A stretch of 27,171 nucleotides of DNA from a virus. The first letter of the stretch is position 1, and each line of letters opens with the position of its first letter. The notes under the pieces were generated by a model, which had not been told where the DNA came from, did not search any database, and saw nothing but the letters and a program-made list of their open reading frames with translations. Shown here in pieces: positions 22,666 through 27,171 of this stretch. Position numbers and translations under genes: made by a program. The stretch covers positions 1 to 27,171 of the IMG/VR virus record IMGVR_UViG_3300031997_000053. One strand, 5' to 3'.

Positions 22666-22759
22666 TTCGCCTCCTTTTTAGCCAACCTATCCCCCAACCT
22701 ATTAGGGGATAAAATGATTGGTTATGATATATATACATGGTAGGTATTTATAGTTTTCT
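22666..22759 (-). promoter_or_regulatory. Duplicated promoter-leader, copy 2 (operon A)
   Basis: 93 of 94 bases as in copy 1, with TATA at 22745-22752, the same leader hairpin and ribosome site. Identity ends exactly at AGTTTTCT (22752-22759, plus strand), where the 392-bp insertion begins. The core TATA and BRE are kept because the target sequence is present on both sides of the insertion, but everything upstream of the BRE has been displaced by about 0.4 kb. Confidence 0.85.
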
Positions 22760-22859
22760 CTCCGTGTCCAAGAAGACCCCATCCTTCAGGGCGGGGATGA
22801 ATTGGCCCCACCGTTGCCGCAAATACCTTAATATACCATTAAGCATAATATCTCTATAG

Positions 22860-23151
22860 TTCCCTGGTAACAGGCCAGGAAACAGATTTCCGCCTTCGCA
22901 AGAAGGTAGGGCACTTCGGACAACCGAAGAGAGACGGTGAACGGAAATCAATCGCTTTGGAAGGCATGAGATCCGCAAGGATCTGGGCCGAGTTAAGCAG
23001 AAACGACTTAACCACTTAACGGCGTCAAGCTCTCCGTCCAAAGCAGGCTGCCGGAATAATCCCAGGATTCGCCATCTGGAGTCAACCAGCCGATAGCGAC
23101 ACGACTTTTTGCGTAGTCGCAAGCCACATCCTTCAGGGTGGGGTAGTTGAC
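22860..23151 (+). ncRNA. Candidate structured RNA (orphan omega-RNA-like?)
   Basis: Inside the insertion, after a TATA-like TTAATATA on the plus strand (~22832-22842), hairpins follow closely: CCTGG-TAACAGG-CCAGG, GGAAA-CAGA-TTTCC, CCTTC-GCAA-GAAGG, CTTCGG-ACAA-CCGAAG, GATCC-GCAA-GGATC, GTTAAG/CTTAAC, and a long-range GCTTTGGA/TCCAAAGC. GNRA loops (GCAA) recur. Such density suggests a folded RNA on the plus strand. It may be the guide RNA of a lost TnpB/IscB-type element or a new RNA. I could not match it to RNase P or a known intron. Confidence 0.5.
23080..23151 (+). repeat. 72-bp inverted repeat, copy A
   Basis: Matches the reverse complement of 27065-27136 at 68 of 72 positions. It contains GCGACACGACTTTTTGCGTAGTCGC, which itself forms a stem, and the IS200/IS605-like end hairpin before GTAGTTGAC. 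It forms the right end of the 392-bp insertion and faces into the 3.9-kb segment that holds the early genes. Confidence 0.85.
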
Positions 23152-23236
23152 AGTTTTCTGATGATCGTTCTATCTCAGAATCAGATGGAAACTGTTGCGT
23201 TTTGGTGCTAAAACACAGTCGCCGCTATGGGTTCAT

Positions 23237-23321
23237 TTAAATCTGATTTAAGGCCATGAAAAATCAGAAAAGGTAATTGGAGGTGGGGGGATGAAAAAAA
23301 GTGTCTTAAAATCGATTTTAA
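23237..23321. promoter_or_regulatory. Two related operator-like palindromes
   Basis: TTAAATCTGATTTAA (23237-23251) and TTAAAATCGATTTTAA (23306-23321) are perfect palindromes of the same kind, about 70 bp apart between centres, in a gene-poor stretch upstream of operon A. Similar paired palindromes are typical of repressor binding. The ribbon-helix-helix protein at 24877-25107 is a possible binder. The regulatory role is inferred. Confidence 0.55.
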
Positions 23322-23365
23322 ACGAGATCGCTAGATATTTTTTTATAATGGAGACCCCCGGTTGA
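23291..23365 (+). CDS. Possible 24-residue plus-strand ORF
   Basis: ATG at 23291 preceded by TTGGAGGTGGGGGG, a strong ribosome-site match, reading MKKSVLKSILNEIARYFFIM then ETPG. It overlaps the second palindrome. It is short and on the opposite strand to all solid genes, so chance is likely; kept because of its ribosome site. Confidence 0.25.
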   Translation: MKKSVLKSILNEIARYFFIMETPG

Positions 23366-23410
23366 GACACCAACCTTGCTCCCGTGTTAAGTATCGTGTA
23401 CCAACTGGGG
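23356..23410. terminator. Stem-loop after the phosphoesterase gene
   Basis: CCCCGGTTG (23356-23364) pairs with CAACTGGGG (23402-23410) with one G-U on plus-strand RNA, and an inner GGTTG/CAACC or ACAC/GTGT stem is possible. It begins 27 bases past the stop of the phosphoesterase gene. No clear T-run follows on the minus strand, so it may protect the 3' end or be unrelated. Confidence 0.4.
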
Positions 23411-23436
23411 AAAATCAAAGCAGACTTGGCCTGAAC

Positions 23437-24390
23437 TTAGTAGTCCTCCTTTACGCTATCGTACTTGAGATAGGTACACTTAGGCACGCTGAATGATCTG
23501 CCACCTTTGAACTCCAGGATTATGCCGGCTATATCGGGGATGCGGCCCAGGCGCCGGCCGAGACTCGTTTGTGCCTGGAAACATCCCATTTGTACCATAA
23601 AAAATTTCATGTAGTCGGGAAGGATACATGAACAGTGGTAATGACCGAGTATTATGATCCTGGCGGCTTCTGCGGGATCGTCCTCAACGTGTGCCTCTGC
23701 AAGCTTCTGACACTTATATGATCTGGCGTAGGCCGTTCCACCGATTCCGTGGTGCAGTGCTATCTTCAAGTCGCCCACGAGGAAATTTGCGCTATGAAAT
23801 CCTCTGTGGATTATGTCTTTCCTCTTATTGCTTATTGCTTCGCCTATGTCCATCCCGGAACGCCGATATAGAGACTCATCGTGGTTGCCGCAGAGAAGCT
23901 CGGTCGTTATCCCATAGTCTGGATAGTTCTGGCAAACGTACTCGCAGATCTCGTCTGCACCATGTCGGAAGACCTCGAACTCGTGGCCTTTATAGACAAA
24001 CATGCCGTCGCATATGTCGCCGGCATGGAGGATCGTGGTTATGCCCTCGTCTGCGCAGTGCTTGTAGAACCGATGGAGGCTCTTGAGCTGTTGGTACTTG
24101 GACCCGAGGTGAGTGTCCGAGACGCAGCCGATCTTGTATGTCTTGCCCTTCACCGGATCGATGTCGAGGTCGAATGTGTACCCCTGCTGGAGGGGGGTTT
24201 TGGTTACAAAATAGCCGGAGTTCTCGATGAGTTTGATCGCCGACTCAACTTCTTTTTTAGAGAATTTCTTTCTATCGGAACCGTTACCAAGCGGCGCTTT
24301 CGCCGACAAAAAATGTCCTAAAGAGTCACGTTTCTGCTTGGTAAACTGTTTGTTTCCATTTTGGAAACGACCTTTGGCGTCAGTATCCAA
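23437..24390 (-). CDS. Calcineurin-like metallophosphoesterase
   Basis: 317 residues. All family motifs are present in order: CVSDTHLGS (Asp92, His94), HAGDICDG (Asp125), LCGNHDES (168-173), ALHHGIGG (His213/214) and ILGHYHCS (His250, His252). Two-metal phosphoesterase fold, with substrates that may be phosphodiesters in DNA, RNA or nucleotides. An N-terminal basic extension (RFQNGNKQFTKQKRDSLGHF and KKFSKKEVESAIKLI, ~1-60) may bind nucleic acid. No SbcC/Rad50 partner is nearby, so a Mre11-type pair is not supported here. Start TTG at 24390, with AAGGGGGAG just before it; no ATG fits better. Confidence 0.85.
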   Translation of the reverse strand: MDTDAKGRFQNGNKQFTKQKRDSLGHFLSAKAPLGNGSDRKKFSKKEVESAIKLIENSGYFVTKTPLQQGYTFDLDIDPVKGKTYKIGCVSDTHLGSKYQQLKSLHRFYKHCADEGITTILHAGDICDGMFVYKGHEFEVFRHGADEICEYVCQNYPDYGITTELLCGNHDESLYRRSGMDIGEAISNKRKDIIHRGFHSANFLVGDLKIALHHGIGGTAYARSYKCQKLAEAHVEDDPAEAARIIILGHYHCSCILPDYMKFFMVQMGCFQAQTSLGRRLGRIPDIAGIILEFKGGRSFSVPKCTYLKYDSVKEDY

Positions 24391-24654
24391 CGTCTCCCCC
24401 TTGAAAAGGTATGGATTGTTCGTTCTTTCGCGGAAACTTTAAAGCTCGCCGGTTATAAAATTGTGCGATGGCCCTATAAGTCGTTTGCTGCAATTCTAGG
24501 GCCGGAACAGTCTCTTTTTTTGGGTTTTGCCCCGGAGAGAGACTTCCAAAACACTTTCGTACCGCACTTAGGAAGTGATGGTCGGCAGAGAAGGGGGGAC
24601 TTCCTAAAACAGTATATTAAGAACGATTTTGACGGGAAGAAACATGGCAGATAG
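24361..24654 (+). CDS. Possible 97-residue plus-strand protein, start unclear
   Basis: From codon ~20 on the frame reads like protein: RSFAETLKLAGYKIVRWPYK, then AAILGPEQSLFLGFAPERDF and GDFLKQYIKNDFDGKKHGR. It stops at 24654, one base before the end of the convergent minus-strand ORF. Against it: the only upstream start is a TTG without ribosome site inside the phosphoesterase start region, and no plus-strand promoter stands out. The minus strand here has a TATA-like TTTTATAA (24453-24460) that could serve the phosphoesterase. Confidence 0.3.
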   Translation: METTFGVSIQRLPLEKVWIVRSFAETLKLAGYKIVRWPYKSFAAILGPEQSLFLGFAPERDFQNTFVPHLGSDGRQRRGDFLKQYIKNDFDGKKHGR

Positions 24655-24840
24655 TTAAGTTTTGGCTAGAGAGATATAATCCTCTATAGCCTCGAATATG
24701 CTTTTGAGGGGCATTTGGAGCTCGTGAGGTGGGGGGATGGGCGATAGGGGGGGCGTATTCTGATAGTCTTTGGAATCGGTCAGGTGGGAACCCTCGTATG
24801 GTTGATTGTCAGATAATTTCAGAAGTCTTGTTTCCTGCAA
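24655..24840 (-). CDS. Possible 61-residue ORF, Pro-rich centre (TTG start)
   Basis: Starts at TTG 24840 within the preceding micro-gene in another frame. Pro-rich middle (PPLSPIPPPHEL) and a plausible C-terminal helix (LKSIFEAIEDYISLAKT). It may be the remaining part of a gene that began at 24880 and lost its frame. No family recognised. Confidence 0.35.
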   Translation of the reverse strand: MQETRLLKLSDNQPYEGSHLTDSKDYQNTPPLSPIPPPHELQMPLKSIFEAIEDYISLAKT

Positions 24841-24880
24841 CCTGTTTTACCACAAATTTCGATCCTGCTTCATCGCTCAT
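24809..24880 (-). CDS. 23-residue micro-ORF with strong start, maybe a frameshifted gene
   Basis: ATG at 24880 overlaps the previous stop (GATGA) and has GAGGAGGCC before it, as good as any gene in this operon. Reads MSDEAGSKFVVKQVAGNKTS then EII and stops. Its strong start but early stop, with an open frame continuing at 24840, suggests either a true micro-protein or a frame disruption. Confidence 0.4.
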   Translation of the reverse strand: MSDEAGSKFVVKQVAGNKTSEII

Positions 24881-25107
24881 CTCGTGGCCTCCTCACCAAT
24901 TCTCTCTTTATATATATCGTCTATCATTTTTATCATCTCCTCGTCTTCCTCTTCCAAGGCCCAGATCCAATATGCCATTGCTGCTTCTATTGCCATTCGT
25001 AAGGTTCCTTTTTTATTGCCGTATCTTTTTGCTGCCATAAGCCTAAATTCCTCATCCAGTTTTGCATCGATGGTTGTATTTAGAATATTGGATGGCCTCC
25101 AAATCAT
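24877..25107 (-). CDS. Ribbon-helix-helix DNA-binding protein
   Basis: 76 residues, ATG at 25107 overlapping the previous stop (AGATGA). The segment TTIDAKLDEEFRLMAAKRYG, then NKKGTLRMAIEAAMAYWI (residues ~11-48) has the strand-helix-helix layout of CopG/Arc/MetJ-type repressors, with alternate strand residues to contact the major groove and the G-x-(L/I)-x-x-A-I second helix. The acidic C-terminus (ALEEEDEEMIKMIDDIYK) may mediate oligomers. It would control viral promoters, perhaps its own operon. Confidence 0.75.
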   Translation of the reverse strand: MIWRPSNILNTTIDAKLDEEFRLMAAKRYGNKKGTLRMAIEAAMAYWIWALEEEDEEMIKMIDDIYKERIGEEATR

Positions 25108-25295
25108 CTCTTCTCCTCCAGGGCATCGAGCCGCTCCGTAAACCAGGTTGCATGCTTCTTATAGCGGAATATCCCGAGCAATATACTTGTTCCGTCTTTG
25201 TTTACATCATAGACATGCCAATTCTCCGTTCCTTCTGTTAGGATTTGGTGTGGGATAAACGCTTTTATTATGTCAAATTTATAATGCTCTCTCAT
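25104..25295 (-). CDS. 63-residue protein, unknown
   Basis: ATG at 25295 overlaps the previous stop (AAATGA). Reads MREHYKFDIIKAFIPHQILT, then WHVYDVNKDGTSILLGIFRY. A beta-rich core and basic helix at the end. Precedes and overlaps the ribbon-helix-helix gene; no family recognised. Confidence 0.6.
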   Translation of the reverse strand: MREHYKFDIIKAFIPHQILTEGTENWHVYDVNKDGTSILLGIFRYKKHATWFTERLDALEEKR

Positions 25296-25609
25296 TTCGC
25301 ATCATCCTCTTCACCCCAGGGGCCAAGATTTGGGTACTCTGTGGCAAGTTCACGGCGGGCTTCCATTTTTCTCATTCGCTCAATTTCATCACCAGAATAT
25401 TCTGGCCACGGCCTTGTGCCACGAATAAATACATGCCTTGCCCGCTCCTCCACCAGCGCCTCGCGGAGCTGGGAGATCATGGAATGTAGCCGCTCAATTT
25501 CGGCTATGGCTTCTCCAACAAGCATTTCGGCATACGTTTCAGTTATATAAGTCGGTTTGTTTTCAAGATAGTCCTCGGCTCGCTGGAGCCAGGTATCATC
25601 GACTGTCAT
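25292..25609 (-). CDS. 105-residue helical protein, unknown
   Basis: ATG at 25609 chosen over 25639 because GGAGGAGCG stands just before it. Reads MTVDDTWLQRAEDYLENKPT, then a coiled-coil-like helix (LVGEAIAEIERLHSMISQLR) and an acidic tail. It starts inside the end of the previous gene in another frame (14-bp overlap). Function unknown. Confidence 0.6.
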   Translation of the reverse strand: MTVDDTWLQRAEDYLENKPTYITETYAEMLVGEAIAEIERLHSMISQLREALVEERARHVFIRGTRPWPEYSGDEIERMRKMEARRELATEYPNLGPWGEEDDAK

Positions 25610-25769
25610 CGCTCCTCCTGCAGGGCGGGCCGAGGGCAAATTTTAATGCAGATTGCCGCCCTTTATACCATCCCAATTTTCGGTATGCGGCGAAAAGACT
25701 ATCAAGAGCTTCCTTTTCTAATTCTATAGCGGTATCCAGAGCTTCCCGGATCTCCTCTTCGGATCTCAT
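25596..25769 (-). CDS. 57-residue helical protein, unknown
   Basis: ATG at 25769 with GGAGGACTAGAAC before it. Reads MRSEEEIREALDTAIELEKE, then ALDSLFAAYRKLGWYKGRQS, with one Cys near the end (GPPCRRSDD). Acidic helix first, then a basic part. No family recognised; well supported by its start site. Confidence 0.55.
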   Translation of the reverse strand: MRSEEEIREALDTAIELEKEALDSLFAAYRKLGWYKGRQSALKFALGPPCRRSDDSR

Positions 25770-25772
25770 GTT

Positions 25773-25811
25773 CTAGTCCTCCATCGCAGTGCCCCCGCAG
25801 ACGCAAGTCAT
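25773..25811 (-). CDS. Possible 12-residue micro-ORF
   Basis: ATG at 25811 overlaps the previous stop (TCATGA) and its stop falls in the next ribosome site. Reads MTCVCGGTAMED, with a C-x-C. It fills a 38-bp gap exactly in a chain where all other joints are overlaps. It may be a leader peptide, a remnant of a zinc-ribbon gene, or chance. Confidence 0.3.
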   Translation of the reverse strand: MTCVCGGTAMED

Positions 25812-26245
25812 GACTTATCCTCCTGCGCCTCCATTCTGCGAGCGGCTGCAACGAGACGGCGAAAAATTTCGAGATCGTCTAATGCTAAATCCTTATTGCC
25901 TCCGTCTTCATCAAACAATTCAAATTGTAATTCCAAAAAGCTGATCAGTCTATCTAATGCGACTGTGTCTCCTGATTGGAAGCATTGCAGCACCTCCAGG
26001 AGAGCGGGGGCGGCGTTGCGAAGAGCTGCTATTAGGTCAGCATCTTCTTTCGTATCAAATTCTCCGAAATCTATATAGTTACGCAATCCATATTGATCAA
26101 TATAAGAACGCCAGACTTCATATTTCCAAGTATTACCTGCCGCGAACAGTTCTGTAAATTCGCCTTCCCACTCTGCTTTCGGCTCTGACTGAGTTGCCTT
26201 CTGCTCAAGAGCCCGGAGCTGTGCGACCTTATCGATTAGGGTCAC
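25808..26245 (-). CDS. 145-residue acidic helical protein, unknown
   Basis: GTG at 26245 shares bases with the previous TGA (AAGTGA). Reads MTLIDKVAQLRALEQKATQS, then WEGEFTELFAAGNTWKYEVW and a helical, acidic second half (AALRNAAPALLEVLQCFQSG). Phage early-region character; no motif recognised. Confidence 0.65.
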   Translation of the reverse strand: MTLIDKVAQLRALEQKATQSEPKAEWEGEFTELFAAGNTWKYEVWRSYIDQYGLRNYIDFGEFDTKEDADLIAALRNAAPALLEVLQCFQSGDTVALDRLISFLELQFELFDEDGGNKDLALDDLEIFRRLVAAARRMEAQEDKS

Positions 26246-26355
26246 TTCTTCATCATCTCCTCACACTCATCACACATGAATTCAAAATAATCGACATCCT
26301 CATCAACTGAGTACCAACCGAGACATTTCTTGCATTTTCTTGAATATACTTTCAT
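26242..26355 (-). CDS. 37-residue zinc-ribbon micro-protein
   Basis: ATG at 26355 overlaps the previous stop (CCATGA) and its stop overlaps the next GTG. CKKC (residues 8-11) and CDEC (28-31) are spaced as in a rubredoxin-type knuckle pair, followed by a Lys/Met tail. Probably binds one zinc ion; nucleic-acid or protein partner unknown. Confidence 0.6.
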   Translation of the reverse strand: MKVYSRKCKKCLGWYSVDEDVDYFEFMCDECEEMMKK

Positions 26356-26615
26356 GGCTTCCTGGCCTCCTCTGGATTCATCATTTCAACTAAGTCGGTA
26401 TTATCCAATCTCGTTCGGGGGCCAATGATTCTATGATTTGTTCTGTTCTGAGATTCCAGCTTCGCGATGCGATCATTAAGCTCTCCTAGCCACCGAGCTT
26501 GGCGCGCACGTACTTCATTGATTAGCTCCAGTTCAGCTAGGATGTCACGATGAAGCTGGGCAACCATCTCATGCCATCCATCATGCGAGCGGAGATACTC
26601 TTCATAGGACTTCAT
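26352..26615 (-). CDS. 87-residue coiled-coil protein, unknown
   Basis: ATG at 26615 overlaps the previous stop (TCATGA). Reads MKSYEEYLRSHDGWHEMVAQ, then a long helix to about residue 57 with a heptad pattern (ILAELELINEVRARQARWLG, LNDRIAKLESQNRT). Probably forms dimers. No family recognised. Confidence 0.6.
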   Translation of the reverse strand: MKSYEEYLRSHDGWHEMVAQLHRDILAELELINEVRARQARWLGELNDRIAKLESQNRTNHRIIGPRTRLDNTDLVEMMNPEEARKP

Positions 26616-26773
26616 GACCGGGGCTCCTGAATCTGGATTTTCACGTTAGCCCTGCATATGGGGCAGCTTACGTAGAATTGCTTGCCTGGATTCTTTTCTA
26701 TCCACCTTTCGCGACTCCATCCTGGTCTATAGTGCCACTCATGACCGCAGGAACATTTCGCGGGGATCTTCAT
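26612..26773 (-). CDS. 53-residue zinc-ribbon protein
   Basis: ATG at 26773 overlaps the previous stop (GGATGA), with GGAGGGTTT as ribosome site. CSCGHEWHYRPG (residues 7-18) and CPICRANVKI (38-47) make a four-Cys zinc ribbon of the kind common in archaeal viruses. Probably nucleic-acid binding; the target is unknown. Confidence 0.65.
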   Translation of the reverse strand: MKIPAKCSCGHEWHYRPGWSRERWIEKNPGKQFYVSCPICRANVKIQIQEPRS

Positions 26774-26940
26774 CCAAACCCTCCTACTTGTATACTATCA
26801 GTTATCAGCTCGGCTTTAAAGTGGTACTTCCAAGGAGTTGTGAGGTTCCTATTAGCCTCTTTTATCATGTCCTCGAAATATCTAGAAGCATCGGTGAAAT
26901 GCCTATCCTCTTCTTGGATCTCAAAAATTACTCTGATCAT
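26770..26940 (-). CDS. First gene of the early-type operon, 56 residues, unknown
   Basis: ATG at 26940 about 26 bases after a TATA box with no ribosome site between, so the mRNA is probably leaderless. Reads MIRVIFEIQEEDRHFTDASR, then YFEDMIKEANRNLTTPWKYH. Strand, helix, strand layout. The stop overlaps the zinc-ribbon gene. No family recognised. Confidence 0.6.
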   Translation of the reverse strand: MIRVIFEIQEEDRHFTDASRYFEDMIKEANRNLTTPWKYHFKAELITDSIQVGGFG

Positions 26941-26957
26941 AATAGGTAATAATAATA

Positions 26958-26980
26958 GGTAATATTAATAGTTTTCCGTC
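26958..26980 (-). promoter_or_regulatory. Leaderless promoter of the early-type operon
   Basis: On the minus strand, GGAAAAC then TATTAATATT (26962-26971), the same BRE-TATA arrangement as the duplicated promoters (AGAAAAC-TATAAATA). Two direct repeats ATTACCTATT follow (26954-26963, 26941-26950), up to the ATG at 26940; they overlap the start site and could be operator half-sites. Confidence 0.6.
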
Positions 26981-27064
26981 TAAGATTTTAGCAGGGGTTT
27001 AAGAGGTATCCCACCCGAAAAGCAATTGCCCTAGAATCGCTATCGGTGACTTATTAACAATATT

Positions 27065-27136
27065 GTCAACTACCACAACCTGAAGGATGTGGCTTGCGAC
27101 TACGCAAAAAGTCGTGTCGCGTTCGGCTGGTTGACT
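27065..27136 (-). repeat. 72-bp inverted repeat, copy B
   Basis: Matches 23080-23151 in reverse complement with four mismatches. Its next bases toward the window edge differ in sequence from copy A but keep a short hairpin (GGACT-TCGCT-AGTCC against CCAGG/TCTGG in copy A), which hints at a conserved RNA fold. The rest of the element lies beyond 27171. No gene seen in 26981-27171. Confidence 0.8.
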
Positions 27137-27171
27137 ACCGGACTAGCGAAGTCCTGGTGCTTCATGGGTTT

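Larger units (their letters stand above)
22760..23151. mobile_element. 392-bp non-coding insertion flanked by AGTTTTCT direct repeats
   Basis: Bounded by 8-bp direct repeats AGTTTTCT at 22752-22759 and 23152-23159. The left copy belongs to the promoter; the sequence after the right copy (GATGATCG) resembles what follows in promoter copy 1 (GTGAATCG), so 22760-23151 looks inserted. Its right 72 bp recur inverted at 27065-27136. It contains two hairpins of the CCATCCTTCAGGGTGGGG kind (22779-22799 region and 23126-23143), typical of IS200/IS605 ends. It encodes no transposase and has no clear terminal inverted repeats. Confidence 0.65.

Noticed and set aside
22748-23122. 124-codon minus-strand ORF across the 392-bp insertion
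   Set aside because: Antisense to the hairpin-dense region and runs through IS-like end hairpins; Arg/Leu/Ser-rich with no motif.
22860-23151. RNase P RNA or a group I/II intron
   Set aside because: No recognisable RNase P conserved core, no GUGYG start or domain V; the similarity is limited to one GGAAA...TTCC stem.
23437-24390. Mre11/SbcD assignment for the phosphoesterase
   Set aside because: Motifs fit the broad superfamily only, and no Rad50/SbcC gene is adjacent.
1-27171. CRISPR array
   Set aside because: No regularly spaced direct repeats with unique spacers; all repeats seen are coding, tandem pentamer, promoter or element-end repeats.

Overview
The window reads as a 27-kb piece of a tailed, double-stranded DNA virus or provirus (class Caudoviricetes) of an archaeon. 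The tailed-virus call rests on a full packaging and head module in the usual order: small terminase, large terminase, portal, MuF-type head protein, protease fused to scaffold, decoration-like protein, major capsid protein, fibre-like proteins. The archaeal call rests on TATA/BRE-type promoters (TATAAATA, TATTAATA or TATTTATA, two of them directly behind GAAAAC) instead of -35/-10 boxes, on a probable leaderless operon, and on IS200/IS605 end hairpins of a kind I associate with methanogen genomes. A methanogen or ANME-type host is a guess. Nearly every gene lies on the minus strand, so transcription runs from high to low coordinates.

Region by region, in transcription order: (1) 26980-24655, an early-type operon of very short genes, mostly joined by 4-base ATGA/GTGA overlaps, with three Cys-rich micro-proteins and a ribbon-helix-helix regulator, started by a probably leaderless promoter. 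(2) 24654-23437, a metallophosphoesterase, plus a doubtful plus-strand ORF. (3) 23436-22666, gene-poor: two palindromic operator-like sites, a 392-bp insertion with structured-RNA character flanked by 8-bp direct repeats, and a promoter-leader. (4) 22659-20075, operon A, with a DUF932-like protein, closed by a stem-loop and a T-rich tract. (5) 19945-5328, operon B, driven by a promoter-leader 93/94 identical to that of operon A: small genes, a tRNA-arm-like element, a methyltransferase, terminases, a sugar aminotransferase, portal, MuF protein interrupted by an IS200/IS605 element, a triple-HTH protein and Cys-rich proteins. (6) 5325-1, operon C, with its own TATA box: protease/scaffold, decoration-like protein, major capsid protein, repeat-bearing fibre protein and a partial gene leaving the window.

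The most interesting points are: the MuF head protein carries an AT-rich C-terminal domain that looks like an ADP-ribosyltransferase effector; the IS200/IS605 element sits in the 5' part of that gene so that the frame closes again if the element is removed; a PseC-like sugar aminotransferase is coupled by ATGA overlap to the large terminase; two operons share a duplicated promoter-leader, and one copy is hit by a small element whose 72-bp end recurs inverted 3.9 kb away. I see no integrase, replicase, tail tube, tape measure or lysis gene, so this is part of a larger genome. All family calls come from reading the protein sequences; no search was run.
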